DNA of 64,000 nucleotides from Cellvibrionaceae bacterium (GTDB taxonomy: Bacteria > Pseudomonadota > Gammaproteobacteria > Pseudomonadales > Cellvibrionaceae): assembly GCA_021151695.1 (NCBI GenBank), contig JAGKWU010000010.1:124001-188000 (forward strand), in the 5' to 3' direction. The notes under the pieces were generated by a model. That model ran no database searches, was not told the DNA's origin, and was given only the letters and a program-made list of their open reading frames with translations. How positions within the stretch are numbered: the stretch's first letter is position 1; every line of letters begins with the position of its first letter. Shown here piece after piece: positions 54,478-63,774 of the stretch. A program made the position numbers and the translations under genes.

Positions 54478-55419
54478 ATGTTGAAACTTGATGCGACCTG
54501 CCTGTGGGATTGCTGGCTAACCCGGGCAGGTGACGATTTCCATCTGTTTTTCCTTCAAGCCGATTGCCAGCTGTCGGCCAGCGAACGGGATCAGCAGGCC
54601 CATATAGGTCATGCGGTCTCTACCGATTTACGCCATTGGACCCTGCTGCCCTCAGTCCTGCACCCCAGCCGCGATAACCCGGATGCACCCGATTCCCTGG
54701 CCCTTGGTGCTGGTTGCGTCATGCACGAACATCGTCTGTGGTACATGTTTTACACAGGGACCAGCCAGGTGGAACGGGGATTGGTGGAGCGGGTGTGCCT
54801 CGCTACCTCCGAGGATCTCATTACCTGGACCAAGAGCGGGGCCAATCCGGTTCTTGAAGTGGACGAAACCTGGTACGAGGGGCTGCACCCCAGCCAATGG
54901 CCCCACAGCTGCTGGCGCTCGCCTTGGGTGACCAAAGATACGCGCAGCAATCGCTTCCATATGCTGCTGGCCAGCCGCAGCAACCGCGGTGCGCCCGACG
55001 GGCGTGGCGCTATTGGCCAGGCCTGGTCGGATAACCTTATCGACTGGAACCCGCTGCCGGCTTTTCTCGAGCCCGGTCAGTTCGGCGAATTGGCAGCGCC
55101 GCAAATTGCCGCTATCGACAATCGCTACTATCTGTTTTGTTGTGCCTTGGTACGGCCATCTGCACCTTTGCCGCGCAGCCAACCGCTGGCAGGCATCGAA
55201 TACTTTGTTTCCAGCCAATTATCGGGGCCTTACCAAAATCTGGAGGAGAGCCTGCTCAAATACCCGGGCATGATTGGCGGGCGAGTAGTGCAGGGGGCGG
55301 ATGACCATTGGTACTTATTGCCGGTGGTCACTGAGGTTACTGAATCGGGGGAGCTAAGCTACATAGGCGATCCAGTCGCCCTGCAATTGCAGGAGCAGGG
55401 CAAACTGGCGCTGGTGTAA
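54478..55419 (+). CDS. Five-bladed beta-propeller glycosidase-like protein (GH43/GH32-type fold)
   Basis: A 313-residue protein without signal peptide, hence cytosolic. Propeller signatures are an early WDCW with acidic residue, HIGHAVSTDLRHWTLLP, LWYMFYTG, VCLATSEDLITWTKS, CWRSPWVTKD and AIGQAWSDNLIDWNPL, all typical of GH32/43/68/117-like hydrolases. Acidic residues near the start (LWDCW), in SPWVTKD and LEPGQFGELAAP could serve as the catalytic set, but I cannot assign them with confidence. It may process imported oligosaccharides. The ATG at 54478 is preceded by GAGTGAG; a GTG at 54469 is in frame. Convergent with the FHA gene, 3 bases apart. Confidence 0.75.
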   Translation: MLKLDATCLWDCWLTRAGDDFHLFFLQADCQLSASERDQQAHIGHAVSTDLRHWTLLPSVLHPSRDNPDAPDSLALGAGCVMHEHRLWYMFYTGTSQVERGLVERVCLATSEDLITWTKSGANPVLEVDETWYEGLHPSQWPHSCWRSPWVTKDTRSNRFHMLLASRSNRGAPDGRGAIGQAWSDNLIDWNPLPAFLEPGQFGELAAPQIAAIDNRYYLFCCALVRPSAPLPRSQPLAGIEYFVSSQLSGPYQNLEESLLKYPGMIGGRVVQGADDHWYLLPVVTEVTESGELSYIGDPVALQLQEQGKLALV

Positions 55420-55422
55420 TTA

Positions 55423-56520
55423 TCAAGACTGAGGGGCAGCTTCGGGCGAGGCTTTCTGTTCGCCTTTGTCGGTCTCATCTTTTGCCGGTGTATCCGGATT
55501 TGGCTTTTCCGGTGCATCTGCGCTGGACTTTTCCGGTTCAGCGGCCTTCTCGCTGCGGTTTTTCGCTTTTTCCTTCAAGCTGTGGTCGCGTTCGGCGTCT
55601 ATTTCCGATTTCAGCTTTTCTACCGATTGCTCAAACTCGCTCAAACTATGGTCGCGGCTCAAGCGCAGTGCTGGTGGCAACTGCTCGTGCATATAGAGTT
55701 CATCGCCATAAGTATTGGTGCCTTGGTAGTTTTTAATCAGCGTCAGACCTACACCTATAAGCCACAGCGAAGCGCAGATAAGCTTCAGGCGATTGCGCTG
55801 GCGCGAGCTGATGTGGCGCAAGTGGTAGTAAACAGTCCCCGCCACAATGGCCGTCTGCAGATGGCTGCTGTAGCGCGTCGCCCACTCCCAGGAGAGGCCA
55901 AAGCCCAGCACAGCGCAGAGATAATCCAGCAGCGTCAGCGCACCCAGGCCACAGGCCAGGGTAAACAGGTGGCGACCAAAATGAGCACCGCCTGCGAAGG
56001 CGCGATTGGCCAGCGCCCAGATGCCAGACCAGACAGCCGCAAACCCCAACCAGGTGGATGCGCTCATTACATAAGCACTGGCCTTGCTGTCGGAAATATC
56101 CCCCACCCACATATCGAGCAGCGCCAGCAAGGTGATGATCAACAATCCACTGCTGAACAGCGGCCAGCCCTGCCAGCGATGGTTGGTTTCATCGGCGACT
56201 TCGGGCGCTACCTGGTAGTTGCTGTCGCGTACCCGCAGTTGGGTTTGGCCCAGGTGGAAAACATCGTTGCTGCCGGGCGCAAAACTGGCGGCGCGTTTGC
56301 CCTGCAATTTAATCCCGTTGTGGCTGCCAAGGTCGCGCAGCTGCAAGCGACCTTGTTCGTCCAGTTCGAGCTGGGCGTGGTCGGCGGCTGTATGGGGATC
56401 ATCCAGCACTATGTCATTGTGATAGCTGCGCCCGATGCGAATGGGCAGCTCTGTGTACTTGTGGCGGCTGTGCACATCGCCACTGGCGGTGAGGATTTCA
56501 ACTACATAAAAGAAGCTCAT
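55423..56520 (-). CDS. FHA-domain membrane protein
   Basis: A 365-residue protein. Residues 20-100 are a forkhead-associated domain: IRIGRSYHNDIVLDDPHTA contains the G-R-S and N phosphopeptide contacts, then DHAQLEL, LRDLGSHNGIKL and VFHLGQTQLRV. Residues 120-260 hold about five hydrophobic helices, and the last 80 residues are a charged, Glu/Lys/Pro-rich tail. Family knowledge: FHA domains bind phosphothreonine in signalling or secretion complexes. Its ATG overlaps the stop of the upstream protease gene by four bases, with AAAGGAG as ribosome site, so the two products are coupled. No Ser/Thr kinase gene is nearby. Confidence 0.9.
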   Translation of the reverse strand: MSFFYVVEILTASGDVHSRHKYTELPIRIGRSYHNDIVLDDPHTAADHAQLELDEQGRLQLRDLGSHNGIKLQGKRAASFAPGSNDVFHLGQTQLRVRDSNYQVAPEVADETNHRWQGWPLFSSGLLIITLLALLDMWVGDISDSKASAYVMSASTWLGFAAVWSGIWALANRAFAGGAHFGRHLFTLACGLGALTLLDYLCAVLGFGLSWEWATRYSSHLQTAIVAGTVYYHLRHISSRQRNRLKLICASLWLIGVGLTLIKNYQGTNTYGDELYMHEQLPPALRLSRDHSLSEFEQSVEKLKSEIDAERDHSLKEKAKNRSEKAAEPEKSSADAPEKPNPDTPAKDETDKGEQKASPEAAPQS

Positions 56521-57983
56521 TGTGCACGCTCCTTTTTATTTTTAGCTGTGCTCTGGTTATCTTTAGCGGTGCCCTCGTTATCTTTAGCTGCGCTCGCGTC
56601 GCCTGCTTTTTCGGGCGGTGTTTGGTCGAGTGGGATTTTGCTGTCGGGCAAGGTTTGGTCCTTGGCTTTGCCTTTGGAAAAGGCCGAGAGGAATTGCAGC
56701 GCAAACTTGCGCCCGTTTTCATAGGAGACGCCATTGATTTCCAGGCGGCTTTGCAGGTTCATCAAGGGTTCGTCGACGCTGGTGGTGAACAGGGTGAAAT
56801 CGTACAGGCCGGCGAATTTCTGGTAAGCCTCTACACAGAGCACAGCGCGGCTGCTCACTTTGTTGTTGGCGATAAATTCCTCCGTGCAATGGGGGGTGGT
56901 GAGGTTGTCATCCTTGGTATTGCCACGCACGCGATTGCTAAAAAATTTGCTCATCAATTGCGAAAAACGCAGGGGATTGAGTTTGTCGCTCTGCACAAAT
57001 TTATGTTGCATGCCTATCTGGCCAGTCTGCAAGTTTTCCGACACAAAAATCGCTGATTCCATGGAGCAGCTTATCTGGTCAGTATTGTAAGTTTTTTCGC
57101 CGCGAGTATCGGAGTTGCCCCAGCAGCGCAGCTGCTCTGATTCGCGCACAGGCACAGAATAAGGGCCCAATTGCTGGCTGCTCAGGGGTGTCTCCAGCAG
57201 TTTGTCCATCATGATGGTCTGGTGGGCGAGCAGTTGCTGACCGATGAGGGGTTTGAAATCCGTCGGCGCCTTGCTCTCGGGGGTTATGCTGTTAAACAGC
57301 TCGTAGGCGAAATGCCCCGGTACCAGGAAGCTCACCAGCTCGCCATCGCGTCTGTGGGCGACGTTAACGCCGGCAACCTGGCCAGTCGCGGTCACATTGG
57401 GGCCGCCGCTCATGCCGGGGTTAACCGCGCCGGTAAACATAAACTGGTCGCTAAAGCCGCGGTGGGTCACGCCATTGTAGGTGCCTTCTGAAATAAAAAA
57501 GCCAAGGTCCAGCGGGTTGCCCAACGAATACAGGTGCTCGCCCTGGGTCAAGTTGGCAACGGTGGCATTCAGCTTGAAAAAGCCGGTGCCTTGGCGATTG
57601 ATGCGTACTACCGCCAGATCGTGTTGCACATCAACTGCCAGTAATTCGATGGGGCCGCTCTTGCCCTGGGTGTCTTTGTACTCGCCAAAATAGGTTTCCG
57701 GCTCCAATGCAATTTGGGATACCACGTGGAAGTTGGTGATCACCAGGTTGCTGGTCCCAATTAAAAAACCAGAACCCACGGCGGATTGGCTGCGGCCATT
57801 CTTGAGCAGTACGCGTAATTGCAGCAGGTCTCGCTGGGCAGCGGCGTAGAGTTGCTGGGCGGTGGAAGAGGGGGCGGCTACAGCGGCGGGAGTGTCCTGA
57901 TCCGGCCCGCTGGAGGAGCTGGAGGCCGCCAATACAGGTGCACCGAAGCACGCGAGCATTAGCGGAAGATAGGCTAATTTCAT
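56517..57983 (-). CDS. Exported trypsin-like serine protease with extra C-terminal region
   Basis: A 488-residue protein. The signal ends near residue 19 (APVLAA), followed by a Ser/Asp/Pro-rich spacer. Protease motifs: VGSGFLIGTSNLVITNFHVV (catalytic His), DVQHDLAVVRI (Asp) and NPGMSGGPNV (Ser), as in HtrA-like proteases. No PDZ domain is visible; instead about 250 residues with several Cys follow (LRCWGNSDTRGEKTYNTDQ, ISCSMESAIF, NKVSSRAVLCVEAY), ending in a polar repeated tail. The ATG at 57983 follows AAGGATC; the frame is open 27 codons further. Coupled to the FHA gene, which suggests an envelope signalling or processing pair. Confidence 0.85.
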   Translation of the reverse strand: MKLAYLPLMLACFGAPVLAASSSSSGPDQDTPAAVAAPSSTAQQLYAAAQRDLLQLRVLLKNGRSQSAVGSGFLIGTSNLVITNFHVVSQIALEPETYFGEYKDTQGKSGPIELLAVDVQHDLAVVRINRQGTGFFKLNATVANLTQGEHLYSLGNPLDLGFFISEGTYNGVTHRGFSDQFMFTGAVNPGMSGGPNVTATGQVAGVNVAHRRDGELVSFLVPGHFAYELFNSITPESKAPTDFKPLIGQQLLAHQTIMMDKLLETPLSSQQLGPYSVPVRESEQLRCWGNSDTRGEKTYNTDQISCSMESAIFVSENLQTGQIGMQHKFVQSDKLNPLRFSQLMSKFFSNRVRGNTKDDNLTTPHCTEEFIANNKVSSRAVLCVEAYQKFAGLYDFTLFTTSVDEPLMNLQSRLEINGVSYENGRKFALQFLSAFSKGKAKDQTLPDSKIPLDQTPPEKAGDASAAKDNEGTAKDNQSTAKNKKERAQ

Positions 57984-58064
57984 AGAGATCCTTGTAGTTG
58001 TCGACCTGCCGCCAGACGCTTGCCTGGCAGGCAACTTTGGGGGCAGTATGCCCGTCGCGATCAT

Positions 58065-58321
58065 CTTTCGCTATTGCACGTTACTGCAAGCGGCTAAGGC
58101 CGGTATTGGCCATGGCTGAGACTAAGCGAACCGCTAAAAAATAGCAGCAAAAATACGACTCGCTAGTGGCACCTATGATCGCTGGCGAAAATAAAGACAG
58201 TCGCTGAATCCAAAATTTCCCGGCCTGTGTCTATATACGTACAAATTAAGGAATCGGCGGGTTTCCCCTTAAGTCTACGGAACCACAGACCCTATTCATT
58301 TTTCGATGTGAGAACTTCACT
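58065..58321. other. Divergent intergenic region with possible ECF-type promoter
   Basis: GGAACC at 58279-58284 is the common -35 text of ECF sigma promoters; TTCGATG lies 17 bases further, just before the DUF6249-like gene. The leader would be very short, so the call is weak. Confidence 0.3.
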
Positions 58322-59170
58322 ATGAACAAGATTTCCACTGTGCGGATGGCAGCGCGCTACCTTACAGTCACCAGCGCACTTTTCTTTAGCTCACTTTTCT
58401 TAAGTTCTCTGTGCCTGAGCTTCAACGCAAGTGCTGCCGAACTCGTGGGTAAACCTGTGCCCGTCGGTAAGCCTGTGATAGTTACCAACAGCTCGGTAAT
58501 CAGTGCGGCGGCTAGTGCGGCGGCTAGTGCGGCGAGCGATGCGAGCACATCCGCCCAATCCCTGATGCCTGCAGAGCCCCCGATTGAGCCTATCCCCCCG
58601 ATCGAACCCCTGCCTCCGGCAGCGGATCTGGATTCCGAGGCGAATCCCTTCAAGAGCCCGTTCAACCACGCTGACAACGATAATGATCCCTTCGATCACA
58701 GCAATTGGGCCAGACCGGATTTACTGATTCCCATAGTGGCTATGAGCTTGCTGTTTGGCGGCCCGGTATTACTGGTGATAGTGCTGGCATTTTTTTACTA
58801 CCGCGCCAAAGCCCGTCGCCAGCAAAATATTAATGCCAATATCGACAAACTGCTCGCTGCCGGTCGCGACATACCGGTTGAACTCCTGATGGGAGACGAC
58901 GCGCCCCTGATCAAAACCGGCCAGTCCAATGGTTCTGCCCAGGTTACCTATCCCGGCTCGGAAGAGATGATGCACAAAGGTGTGCGCAATATTGGTTTGG
59001 GCACTGGCTGGCTGCTGTTTCTCACGATTATGTTTGGGTTCAAGATTGGCTCTTTCGGTTTTATCTTTATCGGCCTGGGCATTTCCCAGGTAGTGATCTG
59101 GCTGTTGTCGGGTAGTCGCCGCAAGGCGGCACCCGGCTTTACCCTTGATGTGGAAAGGGTAGAGGACTAA
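58322..59170 (+). CDS. DUF6249-like membrane protein
   Basis: A 282-residue protein. The signal or anchor helix covers residues 10-38; an Ala/Ser-rich stretch and a Pro/Glu repeat (PPIEPIPPIEPLPP) follow. A TM helix around residues 138-160 is followed by the basic YYRAKARRQQNINANIDKLLAAGRDIPVELL, typical of DUF6249, and two more hydrophobic helices (about 217-258). It lies 5 bases before the ECF sigma gene and is probably its co-regulated or sensor partner; the biochemical role is not known. Confidence 0.8.
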   Translation: MNKISTVRMAARYLTVTSALFFSSLFLSSLCLSFNASAAELVGKPVPVGKPVIVTNSSVISAAASAAASAASDASTSAQSLMPAEPPIEPIPPIEPLPPAADLDSEANPFKSPFNHADNDNDPFDHSNWARPDLLIPIVAMSLLFGGPVLLVIVLAFFYYRAKARRQQNINANIDKLLAAGRDIPVELLMGDDAPLIKTGQSNGSAQVTYPGSEEMMHKGVRNIGLGTGWLLFLTIMFGFKIGSFGFIFIGLGISQVVIWLLSGSRRKAAPGFTLDVERVED

Positions 59171-59175
59171 TCAGC

Positions 59176-59718
59176 ATGTCAATTCCCGATCAGGAATTGA
59201 TCGCGCGGGTGGTTGCGCGTAAAGACCAGCATGCCTTCGCGCAGCTGGTATTGCGCTACCAGTCGCAGCTGCGGCTGTGGGCGCGACGCCTGTGTGATGG
59301 CGACGCGCACCTGGCCGACGATCTGGCGCAGGAGGCTTTCATGAAAGCCTATGCGGCGCTGGGTGCGTTTCGTGCGGAATCCAAATTTTCGACCTGGTTG
59401 TACCGTATCGCATTTAACATAGCCGCCAATCGCTGGCGCAGTAAAAAGATACAATGGTGCGAGCTGGACGATAACGAAGATATCGAAGCCGAACACTGCG
59501 AACTCAAACAGTTTGATGCCAAGCGCGATGTAGAAGCGGCTATGCAGCAATTGTCACCTGCCCAGCAGTTGGCAATTCGGCTATGCTTTGAAGATGGCTT
59601 CTCCCACGACGAGGCCGCGAGCATTATGGGGGTGCCTTTAGGCACACTGAAAACCCATGTGAATCGCGGCAAGCAAAAATTGCAAACACTCCTTTCTTCA
59701 TGGAGTCAGGTCGCATGA
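59176..59718 (+). CDS. ECF RNA polymerase sigma factor
   Basis: A 180-residue RpoE-like sigma factor. Region 2 shows HLADDLAQEAFMKAYAALG and FSTWLYRIAFNIAANRWR; region 4 shows LSPAQQLAIRLCFEDGFS and HDEAASIMGVPLGTLKTHVN, the HTH that contacts the -35 box. Its stop codon overlaps the start of the small membrane protein gene behind it (ATGA), the usual sigma / anti-sigma arrangement. Confidence 0.96.
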   Translation: MSIPDQELIARVVARKDQHAFAQLVLRYQSQLRLWARRLCDGDAHLADDLAQEAFMKAYAALGAFRAESKFSTWLYRIAFNIAANRWRSKKIQWCELDDNEDIEAEHCELKQFDAKRDVEAAMQQLSPAQQLAIRLCFEDGFSHDEAASIMGVPLGTLKTHVNRGKQKLQTLLSSWSQVA

Positions 59719-60074
59719 TGAATCAAGACAAAGATCCGCAAACCGCACCCGATAATTTCGAGTTATTTTTGCGTGAGCAACTGCAGCATAACCAGCCTTA
59801 TCTGGATGATGGCGATTTCAGTGCGAAACTGATGGCGCGTCTTCCTGCGCCGCGCCGTTTGTCGCTGTTGCACGAGCGGTTGATATTGCTGGTGCCTTTA
59901 GCCGTGATTAGCCTGCTGGTGCTCAGTCAATTTTCCATAACCTCCGGCGTCAAGGCATGGTATTTATTATTATCGATGGATTTTGCCAGCTTGCTTAAAT
60001 TGGGTGTTCTTCTCGCGATAACGGCGGTATCTGCCGCCAGTTATTGGATCGCCAAACAGATACGCCTTATTTAA
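59715..60074 (+). CDS. Small membrane protein, probable anti-sigma factor
   Basis: A 119-residue protein. The N-terminal 55 residues are polar and helical (NFELFLREQLQHNQPYLDDG, DFSAKLMARLPAP), as in anti-sigma N-terminal domains, and two TM helices follow (about residues 60-80 and 92-112). No zinc-type HxxxCxxC motif is present. Coupled translation with the sigma gene is the main reason for the functional call. An intrinsic terminator closes the three-gene operon. Confidence 0.72.
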   Translation: MMNQDKDPQTAPDNFELFLREQLQHNQPYLDDGDFSAKLMARLPAPRRLSLLHERLILLVPLAVISLLVLSQFSITSGVKAWYLLLSMDFASLLKLGVLLAITAVSAASYWIAKQIRLI

Positions 60075-60138
60075 TTTTATTTTTAGTAAATTATTTTTAA
60101 TTCATATTTTATTTTGTATATCCGCATCAACACTCTTC

Positions 60139-60163
60139 AAGCCCGCAAATGCGGGCTTTTTTG
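60139..60163 (+). terminator. Intrinsic terminator of the DUF6249-sigma operon
   Basis: AAGCCCGC pairs with GCGGGCTT around AAAT, followed by TTTTG. Confidence 0.92.
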
Positions 60164-60332
60164 TTTTTGAAAACGGCGAAAAATTGCGCATAAGTATTTC
60201 CACTGCTATACCAAACAGAATCTTGGTGGGTGGATATTTTTTTGCACCCACCCGTTTTTTCGCGTGTGCATAAAAATGAATGACACCAAGGTACGGTGTT
60301 TGGCCAAGGTGTGGTGTCTGAGTGGAGCCTGC

Positions 60333-61943
60333 ATGTTTTCACTGAAAATTTCGCACAAGCTAATGTTGCTGGTTGCAATTACCCTGCTTGCCTTTGTTGT
60401 GAGCCAGGGTTATGCCATGTTGGTGGAACGCGCCAACAGCGCGCGGCTAAAAGATGTTGAGCGCAGGCTTTATCCTACACTGGAGCTCACCACCGTTAAT
60501 TTGGGTGCGCTCTTGTTGATGGAGCAAAATATCAATAGCGCCGTCACCACCGGTGATGATCAATCCCTGAATTCTGCCGAGCAACATTACGCCGAAATAC
60601 GCGGCAATCTTTCCAAACTCTCCGATATCAGCCCCCAACTAAAAGATCAGGAAAAGCAAATCGAATCGCTACTGGTTGCCTGGCACGACACAGCGATTCG
60701 TATCGCCAAAGAGTTTATTGCTGGCACAGTCGATATGTCGAAAGTAGGTGCCGAGACAGCCGCAAATGCGCAGCGCCTGGACCAGCTGAAAAAAGCGCTG
60801 CAAACCATGAAAGAACAAACCACCACCCGCTTTACTGAATCTATCACCACTACGGTTGATGAATCGCAATCCGCGAGCCGGGTTGCGCTCACCATCGCGT
60901 TGCTTGCGGTGACAGGCCTGGTAGTAGTGAGCTTGATTGTGGGGCGTTCGATTACGGATAGCATCAATCAGGTTTCTGATTCCTTGCATGAGATGAGCTC
61001 CGGCGCCGGCGATTTAACGGTGCGGATTAAATACAACGGCAACGATGAAGTGGGAAATCTGGTCAATCATTTCAATGAGTTCGTCAGCAAGCTCCACCGA
61101 TCGTTTGCCGAAGTAGCGGGAGAGCTGAATGGACTTGGCAAGGTATCAAGCAGGCTTACGCGTACCAGTGCAGACAATTTGCAGCAAAACTCGCTGCAAT
61201 CCCGCGCTATAGAAGATATGCGTAGCGCTATCTCCGAATTAATGAACAGCGTCAATGAAGTGGCCCATTTTGCGAGTAATGCCAGCGTGCAAACCGCTGA
61301 TGCACGCGATGCGGCGGCCCAGGGAAAAACAACACTCAATGCGAATGTTGCCACTATTTCCACGCTCGCGGATGAAGTTCGCGGCGCGGCCGATATAGTG
61401 AATCGCTTTGAAACCTTCTCGCGCGACGTAGGACAATTACTCAACACTATTCAAACCGTCGCTGAGCAAACAAATCTACTTGCGCTCAATGCCGCTATTG
61501 AAGCTGCACGTGCAGGCGAACACGGTCGCGGTTTTGCGGTGGTGGCCGATGAAGTGCGCGGGCTTGCAGTACGCACTCGCCAGGCAACCGAGGAAATTCA
61601 TAAAGTCATTGGTGAATTGCGCCAGGTGTCTGCCAATGCCGTTGCCGCTATGCAAGTGAGTGTAGATCGCGCCAGTTTGGGTGTTGAAGCCACTGTCTCA
61701 TCAGGCGAAGTGCTCAATAGTATTTTGACCAATGTCGAAACCATCAGCAGTATCAATGAACAAATTGCTGCCGCTACCTCCCAGCAGAGCAGTACCTTCC
61801 AAGACGTAATGCAACACGTCCACGCCATTCATCGCAACACGCAAGTTGTGACCGAGCGCACCAGTGAACTGGATTCTGTCAGCCAGGATATAGAACAAAT
61901 ATCACGCGGTTTACGCAGTATTTCCGGTCAGTTCCGCGTATAG
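60333..61943 (+). CDS. Methyl-accepting chemotaxis protein
   Basis: A 536-residue chemoreceptor. TM1 is at about residues 10-30, a four-helix-bundle-like ligand domain (RRLYPTLELTTVNLGALLLM; QLKDQEKQIESLLVAWHDTA) follows, TM2 lies near 205-225, then a HAMP domain (SDSLHEMSSGAGDLTVRI) and the signalling hairpin with EQTNLLALNAAIEAARAGEH and GRGFAVVADEVRGLAVRTRQ. The C-terminus lacks a CheR-tethering pentapeptide. The ATG at 60333 follows TGGAGCC; the frame is open to 60264. It precedes a porin and a periplasmic binding protein on the same strand, which might supply or share its signal. Confidence 0.95.
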   Translation: MFSLKISHKLMLLVAITLLAFVVSQGYAMLVERANSARLKDVERRLYPTLELTTVNLGALLLMEQNINSAVTTGDDQSLNSAEQHYAEIRGNLSKLSDISPQLKDQEKQIESLLVAWHDTAIRIAKEFIAGTVDMSKVGAETAANAQRLDQLKKALQTMKEQTTTRFTESITTTVDESQSASRVALTIALLAVTGLVVVSLIVGRSITDSINQVSDSLHEMSSGAGDLTVRIKYNGNDEVGNLVNHFNEFVSKLHRSFAEVAGELNGLGKVSSRLTRTSADNLQQNSLQSRAIEDMRSAISELMNSVNEVAHFASNASVQTADARDAAAQGKTTLNANVATISTLADEVRGAADIVNRFETFSRDVGQLLNTIQTVAEQTNLLALNAAIEAARAGEHGRGFAVVADEVRGLAVRTRQATEEIHKVIGELRQVSANAVAAMQVSVDRASLGVEATVSSGEVLNSILTNVETISSINEQIAAATSQQSSTFQDVMQHVHAIHRNTQVVTERTSELDSVSQDIEQISRGLRSISGQFRV

Positions 61944-62037
61944 CTTTTTATTCGCCATGCACCTTTGTGCGGTGGCGCTATGACCGGCGAGCAAGGATTT
62001 CCGACACAGGCACGTGTTAACCACAGGAGAGCAATGC

Positions 62038-63237
62038 ATGAAGAAACTTACACTCCAGCCAACCTGCTTGGCGCTTATGGTGTTTGCTTTGGGAGTTTTG
62101 CCCGCGCAGGCGAGTGATTTAAAATTTTCGGGATTTCTGTCCATCGGCGGTGGTATGGTCGATGATGAAAAATCCCTGCCCTACGATGGCTACAGCGAGG
62201 AAGATTTTAATTTCAATAACAATATTCTCGGCTTGCAAGTCACAGGTCCTGTTGCCGAAAAACTTACAGCCACGGCGCAGTTTATTGCGCGCAGCGGAGA
62301 CGATTACAAGGTGGCATCCGAGTGGGCCTATGTCTCATACCAGGCAACATCTTCCACCAAAGTTCGCGCAGGGCGTTTGCGCACACCTTTCTACATGTAT
62401 TCCGATTTTCTCGATGTGGGCTATGCCTATTCCTGGATTACTCCGCCGCGCGAAGTTTATTATTTGCCGTTCAATAATGTGGATGGTATTGATTTTTATA
62501 CAACGGGTTCATGGGGTGGTTTGGATACCAGCTTGCAGGGTTACTTTGGTAGCTTTACCGATGAGTTGGATTTCAGCGGGCAGGTTCTCTCAGCGAAAAC
62601 CCGCAATCAAATCGGTGTTGCCGGCACCATAGGAAAAGATTGGTGGACCTTGCGCGCCGCTTATCATGAAGCTGAGTTAACGATTGATTTTAGCCAGGTC
62701 CCTATTGGCCCAACGGCGACAGTGGGTTCTTTTTCAAATATATTGCGCAGCTTTAATTTTGCTAAAAATGCCGACGATATTTTGACTGAAAAAGACGATG
62801 CCAGCTTTGCCGAGTTGGGCCTTAACATAGACACAGGCAGATTTGTCGCCGCCGCAGAATATGTAGAGTTCCAGCCAAAAGGCTCTTTCCTGTCAAAAAA
62901 TATTCGTGAATATGTCATGTTGGGGGTGCGAACAGGAGACTGGTTATTCCATGTGACGGGTTCACAATCCAAAGACGAAGCATCCCATCCTGAAAGTGGT
63001 ATCCCCGCAAATGTGGCTTTGCCCGTCGTGGGCAGCACCAATTTTTTAATAGCAAATCTGAAAGCACTCGCAGCGTCGCAAGTCGTAGATAGGGACGTTT
63101 TAACCTTGGGTATTCGCTGGGACTTTACCAGCTCTGCTGCACTTAAACTCCAATATGATGATGTGGATGACACTCAACCGGGTGGCGCAGATCGCAAACA
63201 AAAAGTGCTCTCTGTTGCGCTGCAAACCGTATTTTAG
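62038..63237 (+). CDS. Outer-membrane porin-like beta-barrel
   Basis: A 399-residue exported protein. The signal ends near residue 25 (LPAQAS). The mature part alternates in beta-strand fashion (LKFSGFLSIGGGMVDDE, VRAGRLRTPFYMYSDFLDVG, AYSWITPPREVYYLPFNNVDG), typical of phosphate/short-chain-substrate porin-like proteins, and ends with aromatic Phe in VALQTVF. The start has AGGAGAGC before the ATG at 62038. A small binding-protein gene follows by 11 bases, so both are one unit. Confidence 0.88.
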   Translation: MKKLTLQPTCLALMVFALGVLPAQASDLKFSGFLSIGGGMVDDEKSLPYDGYSEEDFNFNNNILGLQVTGPVAEKLTATAQFIARSGDDYKVASEWAYVSYQATSSTKVRAGRLRTPFYMYSDFLDVGYAYSWITPPREVYYLPFNNVDGIDFYTTGSWGGLDTSLQGYFGSFTDELDFSGQVLSAKTRNQIGVAGTIGKDWWTLRAAYHEAELTIDFSQVPIGPTATVGSFSNILRSFNFAKNADDILTEKDDASFAELGLNIDTGRFVAAAEYVEFQPKGSFLSKNIREYVMLGVRTGDWLFHVTGSQSKDEASHPESGIPANVALPVVGSTNFLIANLKALAASQVVDRDVLTLGIRWDFTSSAALKLQYDDVDDTQPGGADRKQKVLSVALQTVF

Positions 63238-63248
63238 GAGGCGCCACT

Positions 63249-63671
63249 ATGAAAATATTACTGAGAATATTTATTGCGGCGGGGTTTTGTTCCGGGTTGG
63301 TTGCTTACGCGGAAGTGGCGGTGATAGTACATCCTTCGGTGGTAGTGGCCAGTATGGCGGAAGACGACGTGTCACGTATTTTCCTTGGCAAGAGTAATAG
63401 CTTTCCCGGCGGTGGTGCAGCGGTGCCTGTCAATCAGGATGAAAGCTCAGCTACCCGCGCTAAATTTAATGAAGCTGTGTGTAAAAAAAATGCGAGCCAA
63501 TACAAAGCCTATTGGTCGCAACTGGTTTTTACGGGTAAAGGGACATTGCCGAAAGAGGCCGCTAATGACGCTGCGGTAAAAGCCCTGGTGGCTGCTAACC
63601 CCACGATGATTGGCTATGTGGATAGCAGTGCAGTGGATAGCAGCGTGAAGGTGGTTTACAAGGTGCCTTAA
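63249..63671 (+). CDS. Small periplasmic phosphate-type binding protein (PstS-like fragment family)
   Basis: A 140-residue exported protein; the signal ends near residue 21 (VAYAE). The text VHPSVVVASMAEDDVSRIFLGKS (shown in parts), PVNQDESSATRAKFNEAVCKK and NPTMIGYVDSSAVDSSVKVV matches the short PstS-like group (about 140 residues) often annotated as phosphate ABC transporter substrate-binding, although no permease or ATPase is encoded here. It forms a pair with the porin, and the chemoreceptor lies just upstream. TAGGAGG precedes the ATG. It may serve sensing or storage at the outer membrane instead of transport. Confidence 0.88.
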   Translation: MKILLRIFIAAGFCSGLVAYAEVAVIVHPSVVVASMAEDDVSRIFLGKSNSFPGGGAAVPVNQDESSATRAKFNEAVCKKNASQYKAYWSQLVFTGKGTLPKEAANDAAVKALVAANPTMIGYVDSSAVDSSVKVVYKVP

Positions 63672-63737
63672 ATAAAATCACATTAAATGAAAAGCACGTT
63701 AAATAGATGACATTTCAAATAATGTAACGCGCCAAAC

Positions 63738-63773
63738 AAAAATCCCCACAGTTGTCGCTGCGGGGATTTTTTT
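63738..63773 (+). terminator. Intrinsic terminator, bidirectional
   Basis: AAAAATCCCC pairs with GGGGATTTTT around a loop with an extra CAG/CTG stem, followed by T. It closes the porin operon and the convergent ThuA gene. Confidence 0.92.
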
Positions 63774-63774
63774 A

